IMG/VR virus record: IMGVR_UViG_3300006735_000169
Location: 1-28,233 of that record
Direction: 5' to 3' (one strand)
Source: a virus
DNA length: 28,233 nt
The number at the start of each line of letters is the position of its first letter. Within the stretch, counting starts at the first letter, position 1. The notes beneath the pieces were generated by a model. It did not search any database, was not told where the DNA came from, and saw only the letters and a program-made list of their open reading frames with translations. Made by a program: the position numbers and the translations under genes. Positions 12,991 through 20,904 of the stretch are shown in pieces.

Positions 12991-13296
12991 ATGAGTGAAA
13001 AAGAAAATGAAGATGGTCTTAATAATTTAACAGAAGCAGAAAAGTATGAAATGGAACAAATAATGGTCCAAAAAGCTTTTGAAAATTCTTATAAGATCGT
13101 AACTAAAAAAATGACCTTTGATGATTTGTTAGATGTAACAAGTGTATTTGGTCATAAAATGCAAGCAATATTAATTTATGATCCAAGTGATGGATGGGAT
13201 GATGAGGTTTTAGTGGATCTAATTCAGTATTTTGAAGATGAAGAAGAATATGAGAAATGTGCTGAGTTAAAAAAAATATTAGATGATTATGTATAA
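12991..13296 (+). CDS. Acidic hypothetical protein
   Basis: A 101-residue strongly acidic helical protein (MSEKENEDGLNNLTEAEKYE... to ...EYEKCAELKKILDDYV). It overlaps the nuclease gene by 14 bases and so is probably co-translated with it. An acidic partner that masks a basic nuclease, or a small scaffold, would fit, but there is no direct evidence for either. Confidence 0.78.
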   Translation: MSEKENEDGLNNLTEAEKYEMEQIMVQKAFENSYKIVTKKMTFDDLLDVTSVFGHKMQAILIYDPSDGWDDEVLVDLIQYFEDEEEYEKCAELKKILDDYV

Positions 13297-13660
13297 TTAT
13301 AACGCAACATGCATCAAAGTAGTAGACGGTGATACTATTGACGCAGATATAGATCTTGGCTTTGGTGTTAAGATTAAAAAAAGAATAAGATTAGCTGGTA
13401 TTAATGCACCAGAATCTAGAACTAGAAATAAGGTTGAAAAGAAATTAGGGCTAGCTGCAAAAGAAAGATTAATTGAAATAATGGATGGAGCTGCTAATTG
13501 TTTTGAGTTGGAATCACAAGAACTTGGTAAATATGGTAGAGTTCTTGGTAGATTACATATAAATAAACTTGCAGGCAAAGATACATTAACGCAAGTTTGC
13601 GTAAATGATTGTCTCGTAAAAGAAGGTCATGCCGTTGAATATAACGGTGGTAAACGTTAA
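13283..13660 (+). CDS. Thermonuclease (SNase) family nuclease
   Basis: A 125-residue calcium-dependent nuclease of the staphylococcal nuclease fold. Counterparts of the active site are visible: D17 in VDGDT, R36 in RIRLAG, E44 in NAPE, and R86 in KYGRVLGR. The calcium-ligand Asp of the classic enzyme (D40) is Asn here (N41), a change seen in various family members. LVKEGHAVEY near the end is the usual terminal helix. No signal peptide is present, so it acts in the cytoplasm or the virion. The true start may be the Met at 13289. Such enzymes could degrade host DNA or process phage DNA. Confidence 0.9.
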   Translation: MIMYNYNATCIKVVDGDTIDADIDLGFGVKIKKRIRLAGINAPESRTRNKVEKKLGLAAKERLIEIMDGAANCFELESQELGKYGRVLGRLHINKLAGKDTLTQVCVNDCLVKEGHAVEYNGGKR

Positions 13661-13671
13661 ATAAATAAATT

Positions 13672-13833
13672 ATGGCAAAGAAAGCAAATAAAGTAAATTG
13701 TGAAGGTTATAAAGATCATATGATGTATAACCCTAAAACTGGTAAAGGTAAAATGACAAAATCTTGTCAAGACCATTTAGACTTAAGTGCTAAAGGTTGG
13801 GGACATGATAAACCTAAAAAGAAAAAGAAATGA
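13672..13833 (+). CDS. 53-residue Lys-rich small protein
   Basis: ATG at 13672, stop overlapping the next gene's ATG (ATGATG arrangement at 13830-13833). It starts MAKKANKVNCEGYKDHMMYN and ends KPKKKKK, with two cysteines. It belongs to a run of five small, mostly basic genes in the same orientation, which supports it being real despite its size. DNA or protein binding in the virion is plausible. Confidence 0.7.
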   Translation: MAKKANKVNCEGYKDHMMYNPKTGKGKMTKSCQDHLDLSAKGWGHDKPKKKKK

Positions 13834-14144
13834 TGAATCCAGTTTATAATAATAAAGGTACTCGTGTTCCAGGTATGTATAAAAAAGGAGGATCTACTCC
13901 TGCATGGCAACGTAAAGAAGGTCAAAGTCCTTCTGGTGGATTAAATGCTAAAGGCAGGGCATCTGCAAAAAAACAAGGAGATAATTTAAAACCTCCTGTA
14001 ACTGAAAGTAATCCTACAGGCAAAAAGAAAAAAAGAAAAAAATCATTCTGTGCTAGAATGCGTGGTATGAGAAAAAGACAAAAACCTAGTAATAATACAG
14101 GGAAAGACAGACTAAGCTTATCTCTAAAAAAATGGAACTGTTAA
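13830..14144 (+). CDS. Small basic protein resembling DUF6321
   Basis: A 104-residue basic protein. 'GLNAKGRASAKKQGDNLKPPVTESNPTGKKKKRKKSFCARMRGMRKRQ...' and the terminal 'LSLSLKKWNC' follow the pattern of the widespread uncharacterised family I know as DUF6321 (GLxAKGR ... LKPPVTExNPxGK ... SFCARMxGM ... LRKWNC), found in marine phages and also giant viruses. No activity is established. Cys residues in SFCARM and at the very end may bind metal or form disulfides. It is clustered with two other families that commonly accompany it. Confidence 0.82.
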   Translation: MMNPVYNNKGTRVPGMYKKGGSTPAWQRKEGQSPSGGLNAKGRASAKKQGDNLKPPVTESNPTGKKKKRKKSFCARMRGMRKRQKPSNNTGKDRLSLSLKKWNC

Positions 14145-14145
14145 T

Positions 14146-14319
14146 ATGAGTGTTTTAAAAAAAGTATTAGAAGATAGAAAAAAAGGTGGATCAAAAGATG
14201 CATGTTATAGTAAAGTAAAATCCAGATACAGTGTTTGGCCTTCTGCTTATGCTAGTGGTGCATTAGCTAAATGCCGTAAAGTTGGTGCTGCTAACTGGGG
14301 TAATAAAAAGAAAAAATAA
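14146..14319 (+). CDS. 57-residue 'WPSAYASGALxKCRKVG' family protein
   Basis: Short gene opening MSVLKKVLEDRKKGG and containing DACYSKVKSRYSVWPSAYAS followed by GALAKCRKVG. This is a very recognisable motif of small uncharacterised phage proteins that often sit beside, or are fused to, DUF6321-like and DUF5872-like segments. It is highly basic with two conserved cysteines. It starts 1 base after the DUF6321-like stop. Function unknown; a virion or DNA-binding role is inferred from charge and neighbours. Confidence 0.8.
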   Translation: MSVLKKVLEDRKKGGSKDACYSKVKSRYSVWPSAYASGALAKCRKVGAANWGNKKKK

Positions 14320-14320
14320 T

Positions 14321-14398
14321 ATGTGTATACCGTGTCCAATGTGTATAGCAGCAACAGTTATTGCAGCTATAGGTGTTATTAAAATAATTAAAAAGTAA
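14321..14398 (+). CDS. 25-residue CxxC membrane micro-ORF
   Basis: ATG at 14321, one base after the previous stop; its own stop is directly followed by the next gene's ATG (14399). The peptide MCIPCPMCIAATVIAAIGVI is a Cys-bearing hydrophobic helix followed by KIIKK. The exact abutment on both sides is the evidence; such a tiny product needs protein-level confirmation. Confidence 0.5.
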   Translation: MCIPCPMCIAATVIAAIGVIKIIKK

Positions 14399-14698
14399 AT
14401 GGCTGTACGTAAAACAAAAAAAGGATTAGCTCTTAAACGATGGTTTAAAGAAGATTGGAGAACACCATCTGGTGATAAAGACTATAGTGGTGGAGATACT
14501 ACTTTTAGACCTACAAAAAAAGTTAGTAGTAAAACACCTTCTACATGGAGTGAATTAAGCCCTTCTGAAAAAGCTGCTGCTAAAAAAGAAAAGAAAACTA
14601 AAGGTAGAGTTAGTAGATATAAAAAAAAGGAAGGTGGTGCAGTACAAGGATGTGGATGTCCTTACGGAATGCAAATAGGACCTAATAATGTATTATAA
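14399..14698 (+). CDS. Small basic protein resembling DUF5872
   Basis: A 99-residue basic protein: 'KKGLALKRWFKEDWRTPSGDKDYS' then 'FRPTKKVSSKTPSTWSELSP' and a Lys-rich run. This order (LKRWFKExW ... RPxxRVSSKTPxTxSEL) is that of a family I know as DUF5872, again shared by marine phages and large eukaryotic viruses. The C-terminal QGCGCPYGMQIGPNNVL tail is an addition. With the two preceding genes it makes the familiar trio in one operon. Function unknown. Confidence 0.8.
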   Translation: MAVRKTKKGLALKRWFKEDWRTPSGDKDYSGGDTTFRPTKKVSSKTPSTWSELSPSEKAAAKKEKKTKGRVSRYKKKEGGAVQGCGCPYGMQIGPNNVL

Positions 14699-14910
14699 TG
14701 AAAATATTTAAAGATAATAATGATTGGAATGAAAAAGCTATAGTTGGTTTTGTAGCTTTTATAATCATGTGTATAATAATGATTGCTGATCTTGCCACTG
14801 GTTGGTACGGTTATGATCTTGTAATTAATGAATTTGTTTATGATTCATTTGTTTGGGTTGTTCTCGGCTGCTTTGGTATTAGTGGCGTTGAGAAATTTGC
14901 CAAAAAATGA
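14698..14910 (+). CDS. Two-helix membrane protein, holin candidate
   Basis: A 70-residue protein with a short charged N-terminus (MKIFKDNNDWNEK), two transmembrane helices (about 14-32 and 48-64) and a basic C-terminus (EKFAKK). Size, topology and the location in the late operon just before the fibre gene fit a class II-type holin. No family-level match can be claimed. Its first base is the last base of the previous stop and its stop overlaps the fibre gene by 4 bases. Confidence 0.7.
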   Translation: MKIFKDNNDWNEKAIVGFVAFIIMCIIMIADLATGWYGYDLVINEFVYDSFVWVVLGCFGISGVEKFAKK

Positions 14911-17126
14911 AATGGATAGGAAAACACCCTGTATTTAGTGATTTACTTATTGGAGGAGTTCTTCTTTCACCTCCAGATAATCAATATTCTTATGAATTAA
15001 CTTTACCTAATGATGATGGTACTACAGGACAAGTACTAACTACTGATGGTAATGGTTTACTTACTTGGACTACGGTTAGTTCTAGTAGTGGTACTGTTAC
15101 ATCTATTACTCCTGCAGCAGACTCAGGATCAGGAACAGCAATTACAACTTCAGGTACACTTACATTTACAGGTGGTACAAACGTTACAACAGCAGTATCA
15201 GGCACAACAGTTACTATTAATTCAACTGATCAGTATGCAGGTACTGTAACTTCTGTAGGTGGTACAGGAACAGAAAATGGATTAACATTAACAGGTACTG
15301 TAACTTCATCAGGTAATCTAACTCTTGGTGGAACTCTTGCAATTAATAATGATGATTGGTCAGGAACTGATCTAGCTATTGCTAATGGTGGTACTGGTCA
15401 AAGCACTGCACAAGCAGCAATAGATGCTTTAACACAAGTAAGTAGTGCAAGTTCTGGTCAAGCTTTAACAAAAGACGGTAGTGGAAATGCAACCTGGAAT
15501 ACACAAATAAATACTACATATACAGCAGGAGATGGTTTAGATCTTTCTGGTACTGAATTTAGCACTGATGTTAAAGCAAATAGCGGAATAATTATAGATT
15601 CTACAGAATTATCAATGAATCTTGGAGCTAGCAATATTCAAGGTACTTTAGCTATAGGAGATGGAGGAACAGGACAAACTACACAACAAGGTGCTATTGA
15701 TGCCTTAACTGCAGTTAGTGGTGCTAGTGCTGGTCAAAGATTAACTAAGGATGGAAGTGGTAATGCTACATGGGCAGATGCTACTACAGGTACTACAATA
15801 AATGGTACAACAGCTAATGGTGTAGCAACATATGGGGGTGCTAATACAATTGATATTGAATCTACATTAACATATAATAGTAATGTCTTAAGTATAGGAT
15901 TACCTACTAATACTAGTGTAGGTATAACTACTCCTGGAAGTCTTGCAGGACAAGCTGGTGATCGTTTTACTATTGCGTGTTCTAATTCAGGAGCAGGAAC
16001 TGATATAGCAGCAGGTCAACAAATATTTGACTCTGGTATAGGTACAGGAAGTATTCCTGGTGGAATGTATACTTTTATGGGAGCACCTGCTGCAAATATA
16101 ACGGGAGGATCAGGTACATCAAGACCAGAAGCATTATTTCAAATTTATGCTCAAGCTGGTGCTGCTAGCTCGTCATTTACAAAATTATATGATGTAAATG
16201 ATATAAGAAATTACTTTACTACAGAAGTTAAAGGAAATGGTGAAACTGTTTTAACAACCGTTGATAATGCTTCACATAATGCAGATCTTACTATTGTAGC
16301 AGATGGTAAAGTAGCTATTGCTTCAACTGATGCATCTAATGATATACTATTAGATTCAGCAGGAGAAATAGAATTAAATGCTGATGGTGGTAATGTAGAT
16401 ATTAAAGATAATACTAATCATTTTGCTAAGTTTCATACTGCTTCTAGTGCAGGTAAATTATCTTTATATGGTGGTAGTTCTGGAGGAAGAGATGCTACTG
16501 GTTCAGTAGATTTTTATGAAGATACAGCATATGCTACTAACCATATTACTCTAAAAGCATATGATAATGCTGCATTATCATCAGATAAAACAGTTGAGCT
16601 ACCAAATGCTAATGGAATTTTAGCTTTAACTGATGATGAAACTGGTGGACAGTATTGGCATCAAATAGTTCCTGGTTATAGACAAAACAACACAAGTACA
16701 ACTTTTTACTATACATTTTATAGAAATTGGTATGAGAATTGGAGTAATGGAGATAGTAGTCCTACTAGTATATCATATACTGATTCATTTAGTAATTTTA
16801 TGATAGCACCAAGAGCTGGAAAAATAACAAATATAAAAATACAAGGAACTGCTGCAGATACAGGAGCAACAGATCCTTTTAAATTCTATTTAATGAAAGG
16901 AGCAATGTCAAATGGTTCAGCTAGTGTTAGTCTTACTCATATGTTTAATACTTCAGCAATAACACCTCCTGCAGTAAATCAAACATGGAGTCATACAGAA
17001 GATTTTACTTCAAGTAATACATTTGCAGAAGATGACATGTTATTTATTTGGTTAAAGAAAGATAGTAATAGTGGTAATCAAGATTTATTTTTTAATATTA
17101 ATATTAATGGAGTTTATACAAATTAG
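14907..17126 (+). CDS. Tail fibre / receptor-binding protein
   Basis: A 739-residue Gly/Ser/Thr/Ala-rich protein. The N-terminus (MKWIGKHPVFSDLLIGG) is followed by fibre-type strands (GQVLTTDGNGLLTW) and 'GTVTS' repeats. Two copies of a module with core 'GGTGQ[ST]TxQxAIDALT' then 'GQxLTKDGSGNATW' begin near residues 160 and 252. A middle region with 'DASNDILLDSAGEIELNADG' is typical of trimeric phage fibres. The last 150 residues, aromatic and Asn-rich (YYTFYRNWYENWSNGDSSP ...), form the likely receptor-binding tip. No peptidase-like chaperone tail is visible. The next two genes encode further fibre-like or small structural proteins. Confidence 0.88.
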   Translation: MKWIGKHPVFSDLLIGGVLLSPPDNQYSYELTLPNDDGTTGQVLTTDGNGLLTWTTVSSSSGTVTSITPAADSGSGTAITTSGTLTFTGGTNVTTAVSGTTVTINSTDQYAGTVTSVGGTGTENGLTLTGTVTSSGNLTLGGTLAINNDDWSGTDLAIANGGTGQSTAQAAIDALTQVSSASSGQALTKDGSGNATWNTQINTTYTAGDGLDLSGTEFSTDVKANSGIIIDSTELSMNLGASNIQGTLAIGDGGTGQTTQQGAIDALTAVSGASAGQRLTKDGSGNATWADATTGTTINGTTANGVATYGGANTIDIESTLTYNSNVLSIGLPTNTSVGITTPGSLAGQAGDRFTIACSNSGAGTDIAAGQQIFDSGIGTGSIPGGMYTFMGAPAANITGGSGTSRPEALFQIYAQAGAASSSFTKLYDVNDIRNYFTTEVKGNGETVLTTVDNASHNADLTIVADGKVAIASTDASNDILLDSAGEIELNADGGNVDIKDNTNHFAKFHTASSAGKLSLYGGSSGGRDATGSVDFYEDTAYATNHITLKAYDNAALSSDKTVELPNANGILALTDDETGGQYWHQIVPGYRQNNTSTTFYYTFYRNWYENWSNGDSSPTSISYTDSFSNFMIAPRAGKITNIKIQGTAADTGATDPFKFYLMKGAMSNGSASVSLTHMFNTSAITPPAVNQTWSHTEDFTSSNTFAEDDMLFIWLKKDSNSGNQDLFFNININGVYTN

Positions 17127-17132
17127 ATAATT

Positions 17133-17669
17133 ATGGCAATAACAAAATTTACAGATGTAGCAGATTCAGGATATGATATTGCTATAAATAAAGATACTGC
17201 TCATCAAACTGAACGTGATAAGTTTTTAGCAGGATTAGTAACTAAGATAGATGAGTTAACTGATCTTATTAATACTCATATAACTGATATGGCAGCTAAT
17301 AATGCTAAAACTGGAATAACAACAGCACAAGCAAATGCTATAACAGCTAATACTGCAAAAGATAGTATGGTGTTAGGGACAACAAATAAAACAGCTTTAG
17401 CTGGTAATACAACAACTATAACTGGAACACAGGCTGCTGCTATAACAGCTAATGAAAAAGCTGTTACTAGTAATACTAGTAGTATAACAGGTCTTACTAA
17501 TGATATGAAAGTTGTTCAGCAAAATTTAACTGTTAGTACAGCTACTGGTATAACAGCTAGGTTTGATAATTTAAAAGTAGGTTTAAAAAGTAGCACAATA
17601 GACTTAGCGATAACAGATAATACTGGGAAAAGTCCTGTAACACGTAGAGCAACAATAACAATACAATAA
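17133..17669 (+). CDS. Fibre-associated, trimeric coiled protein
   Basis: A 178-residue protein of Ala/Thr/Asn-rich repeats (ITTAQANAITANTAKDSM, TQAAAITANEKAVTSN) like those in coiled stalks of phage fibres, ending in a beta-rich 45-residue cap (GLKSSTIDLAITDNTG...). It starts 6 bases after the fibre gene. A tail-fibre stalk, adaptor or distal fibre subunit is likely. Confidence 0.75.
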   Translation: MAITKFTDVADSGYDIAINKDTAHQTERDKFLAGLVTKIDELTDLINTHITDMAANNAKTGITTAQANAITANTAKDSMVLGTTNKTALAGNTTTITGTQAAAITANEKAVTSNTSSITGLTNDMKVVQQNLTVSTATGITARFDNLKVGLKSSTIDLAITDNTGKSPVTRRATITIQ

Positions 17670-17680
17670 TAAAATAAGAT

Positions 17681-18022
17681 ATGATATATAATATAAAAGC
17701 AAATCATACAGGTACTACAGATAATACATTATTAGGTCATATTAAACAATCTAATAACAGAACATATAGAGTTCATTCTTGTAAAATAACTAATACAGAT
17801 TCAACTAATGTTTATATACATGTTAGAATACATGATGGTACAAATTCTATTGATGTTGTAAGAAATTTTTATATAAGAAAAGGATATACTGTAGAACTAT
17901 TTGATAAACCTTTTGATTATCCTGATAAATATGATCTTATGATAGCATTAGATAATATTAATTATCAAGTAAGTTGGATTACACAAACAGAGGTGTTAGA
18001 TGAGCATAGTCACATTGAATAA
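17681..18022 (+). CDS. Small beta-rich structural protein
   Basis: A 113-residue beta-rich protein (TYRVHSCKITNTDSTNVYIHVRI..., KGYTVELFDKPFDYP..., YDLMIALDN). The arrangement looks like a single jelly-roll or Ig-like sandwich. Similar short proteins follow fibres in marine phages and may cap fibres or decorate virions. It has its own small intergenic gap upstream (11 bases) and a longer A/T-rich gap downstream. Confidence 0.75.
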   Translation: MIYNIKANHTGTTDNTLLGHIKQSNNRTYRVHSCKITNTDSTNVYIHVRIHDGTNSIDVVRNFYIRKGYTVELFDKPFDYPDKYDLMIALDNINYQVSWITQTEVLDEHSHIE

Positions 18023-18033
18023 AATATTTTTAC

Positions 18034-18071
18034 TTTAAACTTTTTTTATTTAAACTTTTTATATATATTTG
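18034..18071 (+). promoter_or_regulatory. Promoter-like region before the 18100 gene
   Basis: TTTAAACTTTTT occurs twice (18034-18045 and 18049-18060), followed by TATATTTG (18064-18071), an exact TAnnTTTG -7 box, 28 bases before the ATG at 18100. A clear -33 TTTG is not visible. Confidence 0.5.
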
Positions 18072-18099
18072 CTATTATTAATATTAAAAATATAAAATC

Positions 18100-18417
18100 A
18101 TGGCGGATAATAAAGAAAATCCAAAAGACAAAGTTGAACTTTCACAAGAAGAGTTAGCTGCAAAAAGAGATGAGATTACAAACTATTATAGTGATCATAT
18201 TCCTCATCTAGAAAAACAATTAGAATATGAAAATTTATTAAGAGATATTGAAAAATGTCGTGCAGAAAGAATGCAGGCACAAATGTTTATGACTAAGATG
18301 GCAGCTACGCCACCTGAGCCAGAAATTAAAACTCAATTTGACAATGCAAAAATGACAACTCCACAACCTGCACCAGAAGTCAAAAGATCTCTTAAAAAAG
18401 CTGTTAAAAGTGAGTAG
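18100..18417 (+). CDS. Coiled-coil hypothetical protein
   Basis: A 105-residue charged protein. Residues about 15-70 are a continuous amphipathic helix (LSQEELAAKRDEITNYYSDH..., LEKQLEYENLLRDIEKCRAE...), then a Pro-rich tail (PPEPEIKT...TTPQPAPEVK). It overlaps the wall-enzyme gene by 8 bases. It may be a structural or chaperone-like small protein; no family recognised. Confidence 0.78.
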   Translation: MADNKENPKDKVELSQEELAAKRDEITNYYSDHIPHLEKQLEYENLLRDIEKCRAERMQAQMFMTKMAATPPEPEIKTQFDNAKMTTPQPAPEVKRSLKKAVKSE

Positions 18418-19066
18418 TCAAATAAACGTTACTAGAGAACAGATTGAACAAACCATTAAAAGAGGCACTGAATATGTCTGGTTTGAAAAGGGAGATTATA
18501 ATCTTAATATTGTAGGTATTAGAAATTCTAGTACAGATAATGAGGTTACAAACCGTTTTGATGATAAAATTACTTTATCATATAAAACAGGAACTCATCC
18601 AAAAACAGGTGAGGGAGGTGTTTGGAATTTTCATTGTTTTGATTGTACTACTGATCCTGGAACTCATTGGGTGGAGAATATAATGAGAGAGGATGGTGTT
18701 GCAATATTAAAACCTGGTCAATATAGAGGTTCTCATATTATTAGAAAACATCAAGGTAGATATGAAGCTTTAGGTCAAGATAGACCTGTGCAAGTTTATA
18801 GAGATGACAACCGTGATCCATGGTATAATCTTTTAGAAGAATCTGTACAAGAAGGGAATTTTGGAATAAATATTCATAGAGCTACTAAGTGGGCTAATAA
18901 AAAATCTAGTCAAGTAGATAAGTGGTCTGCAGGATGTCAAGTAATAGCAGCTAATGATGATTGGAAGCTATTTATGAAAATCTGTAGAAAAGCTAGAGAT
19001 ACTTGGGGTAATAGATTTACCTATACTTTATTAGAAAGCAATAAGATATTAAAAACATGGCTATAG
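18410..19066 (+). CDS. L,D-transpeptidase-like (YkuD-type) peptidoglycan enzyme, putative
   Basis: A 218-residue protein. Its catalytic pattern is FGINIHRA (H156) followed by VDKWSAGCQV (S173, C176), matching the His...Ser-x-Gly-Cys core of L,D-transpeptidase/carboxypeptidase-type enzymes, where the Cys is nucleophile. The N-terminal 150 residues hold aromatic strands (GGVWNFHCFDCTTDPGTHWV) and an 'ILKPGQYRGSHIIRKHQGRYEAL' stretch also seen in phage proteins of this type. There is no signal peptide, so it would need a holin, or it rides in the virion. Cutting or remodelling peptide cross-links during entry or lysis is the inferred role. It overlaps both neighbours. Confidence 0.65.
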   Translation: MSSQINVTREQIEQTIKRGTEYVWFEKGDYNLNIVGIRNSSTDNEVTNRFDDKITLSYKTGTHPKTGEGGVWNFHCFDCTTDPGTHWVENIMREDGVAILKPGQYRGSHIIRKHQGRYEALGQDRPVQVYRDDNRDPWYNLLEESVQEGNFGINIHRATKWANKKSSQVDKWSAGCQVIAANDDWKLFMKICRKARDTWGNRFTYTLLESNKILKTWL

Positions 19067-19428
19067 TTAATAAAGTAGACAAAAAAGTAAGAATGAGTAG
19101 GGATGATATAATTAAATATCAAATCCTTACTCACTGCTTTTTGAATGATATACAGATTAGTAATTCTGATCTTGAATGTTTAGCTGAATTAGCTAAAGAA
19201 GGAAGAAAAGAATTAACAGCTTTTTGTAAATTAATATCTTCTAAAGGAATATTTAAAAGTAAGCAATCTGCTAGAAATGCTATAACAAAATCTGAAAAGA
19301 AAAAATTAATTGTAAAAAATGGATCTAATAAAAAAACAATATATCTTAATCAAGATTTAAATGTACAAACTGAAGGTACTATATTATTAGATTATAAAAT
19401 TTTAGGTATTGAAACCAAAGAGTCATAA
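19057..19428 (+). CDS. Conserved-looking wHTH-like protein near terminase genes
   Basis: A 123-residue protein (RMSRDDIIKYQILTHCFLND, then NSDLECLAELAKEGRKELTAFCKL, then SKQSARNAITKSEKKKLIVKNG). The helices followed by a 'KLIVK..NKKTIYLN' wing resemble a winged helix. I have seen this layout in uncharacterised proteins of Bacteroidota phages near terminase, but know no function. Overlaps of 10 and 20 bases join it to its neighbours. Confidence 0.78.
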   Translation: MAIVNKVDKKVRMSRDDIIKYQILTHCFLNDIQISNSDLECLAELAKEGRKELTAFCKLISSKGIFKSKQSARNAITKSEKKKLIVKNGSNKKTIYLNQDLNVQTEGTILLDYKILGIETKES

Positions 19429-19768
19429 ATATTTTTTTAAATCAGTGGCTGAAGAAGTAAAAGTACATAAAGATGTTGTAGATGATTTTGTTACTTTTTA
19501 TTATGGTAAGGTAAGAAAAAATTTATCTGAATTATCAGATCCTAATATTAATGTTGCAGGTTTAGGTACCTTTAGTTTAAGAAAAAATAAATTAGAAAAA
19601 TCTATTAAAAGACAAAAAGATATATTAGGTAATCTTGAAAAAATGACTTATAAAGGTTATGAGAAATATGTTCCAGTTAAAAGTAAGATTGAACAAATGG
19701 AATTAGCTTTGGGTAAACTAAATGAAAATATAAAAAATAAAAAAAAGTTCAAAAATGAGAATAAATAA
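19409..19768 (+). CDS. HU/IHF-like DNA-binding protein
   Basis: A 119-residue protein whose first 60 residues fit the HU/IHF family: two helices (FFKSVAEEVKVHKDVVDDFV, then YYGKVRKNLSEL) and the diagnostic 'NVAGLGTFSLR' (48-58), equivalent to the V-x-GFGTF of HU. The arm is replaced by a long Lys-rich helical tail (to residue 119). HU/IHF-like genes are a recurring feature of crAss-like phages. It may bend or compact phage DNA for packaging or regulation. It overlaps both adjacent genes. Confidence 0.75.
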   Translation: MKPKSHKYFFKSVAEEVKVHKDVVDDFVTFYYGKVRKNLSELSDPNINVAGLGTFSLRKNKLEKSIKRQKDILGNLEKMTYKGYEKYVPVKSKIEQMELALGKLNENIKNKKKFKNENK

Positions 19769-20090
19769 AATTATTGGAGCTTTTGGTAATATAAAACAAA
19801 TAGTAGAAGGAGTTAAAAATAAAGTCTTTAAAAAAGAAGATGTAGAGCAAATTGCAGATTTAAGATGGTCATATTGTGTTACATGTCCTGAATTAGATAG
19901 TAAAGGAGATAAATGTGCTGTTAATGGAACTCAACCATGTTGTGGAGATTGTGGTTGTAGTTTAGGGTTAAAACTTAGAGCCTTGTCATCAAGTTGTCCA
20001 AAAGGAAAATGGCCTGCTGTTGTTGATGCTAAATCTGAAAAACTTATTAAACAACAAATAAAACAAAAAGAAAATGGCAGTAATATTTAA
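19755..20090 (+). CDS. Cys-rich probable zinc-binding protein
   Basis: A 111-residue protein. Its centre has a dense cysteine pattern: YCVTCPEL, GDKCAVNG, PCCGDCGCSLGLK, then SSCPKGKW. That supports two zinc sites. The ending 'CPxGKW' is shared with small conserved proteins of phages and Bacteroidota. N-terminal residues 1-35 are a basic helix. Function unknown; it is sandwiched by overlapping genes between the HU-like protein and a nuclease, so a DNA-related role is plausible. Confidence 0.75.
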   Translation: MRINKIIGAFGNIKQIVEGVKNKVFKKEDVEQIADLRWSYCVTCPELDSKGDKCAVNGTQPCCGDCGCSLGLKLRALSSSCPKGKWPAVVDAKSEKLIKQQIKQKENGSNI

Positions 20091-20904
20091 AGAAGATGGT
20101 CATATATATGAGAGTCTTAATGAAGATCTTAAAAAAGATCAGATTAAATGGACTAGTGTTACATCATTTGTAGGTATGTTTAAACCTAAATTTAATGCAG
20201 AAGCACAATCTAAAAAATCATCTAAAAATAAAAGATCAAAGTGGTATAAGATTCCTCCAAAAAAAATTTTAGATATTTGGAATAAAGAATCAGAAAGAGC
20301 TATTGAACTTGGTAATTGGTATCATAATGAAAGAGAAAAAAGATTATTAGAATTTTCTACAATAGAAAGAGATGGTGTTGAAGTTCCAATTATTGAACCT
20401 ATTACTGATCAAAATGGAATTAAAATTGCACCAGAACAAAAATTAAAAAATGGTGTATATCCAGAACATTTTGTCTATTTAAAATCTGCAGGATTATGTG
20501 GACAAGCTGATCTTGTTAGTATAGTAAATGGTAAAATAAATATACTTGATTATAAGACTAACAAAGAAATAAAGAAAAAAGGTTTTACTAATTGGGAAGG
20601 AATAACATCTAAAATGTATAAACCTGTAAATCATTTAGATGATTGCAATTTAAAACATTATAATCTTCAATTAAGTTTATATGCTTATATTATTAAAAAG
20701 CATAATCCAAAACTTAAAATTGGAGATTTAAAAATACAACATGTAATATTTGAAGAAGAAGGAAAAGATGAATATGGATATCCAATAAGTAAATATATTA
20801 ATGGGGAACCTGTTGTAAAAGAAATTATTATTTATGAATTACCATATTTAAAACAAGAAATACAAAGTTTAATAATGTGGTTAAAAGATAATCCAATATG
20901 TTAA
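20074..20904 (+). CDS. PD-(D/E)XK nuclease (Cas4/RecB-like)
   Basis: A 276-residue nuclease. The fold's markers appear in order: helix with ELGNWYHNE (79-86), E131 in YPEHFVY, GQAD (D146), the core NILDYKTNK (D159, K161) and the QLSLYAY helix (199-205) of the RecB/Cas4 branch. It lacks the four Cys of an Fe-S cluster. Similar nucleases are frequent in crAss-like phages. Roles in DNA-end processing, recombination or degradation of host DNA are possible. It overlaps its neighbours by 17 and 7 bases. Confidence 0.88.
   Translation: MAVIFKEDGHIYESLNEDLKKDQIKWTSVTSFVGMFKPKFNAEAQSKKSSKNKRSKWYKIPPKKILDIWNKESERAIELGNWYHNEREKRLLEFSTIERDGVEVPIIEPITDQNGIKIAPEQKLKNGVYPEHFVYLKSAGLCGQADLVSIVNGKINILDYKTNKEIKKKGFTNWEGITSKMYKPVNHLDDCNLKHYNLQLSLYAYIIKKHNPKLKIGDLKIQHVIFEEEGKDEYGYPISKYINGEPVVKEIIIYELPYLKQEIQSLIMWLKDNPIC

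Noticed and set aside
14990-15249. ORFs in other frames within the fibre gene
   Set aside because: Low-complexity Leu/Gln/Val shadows of the GTVTS-type fibre repeats.
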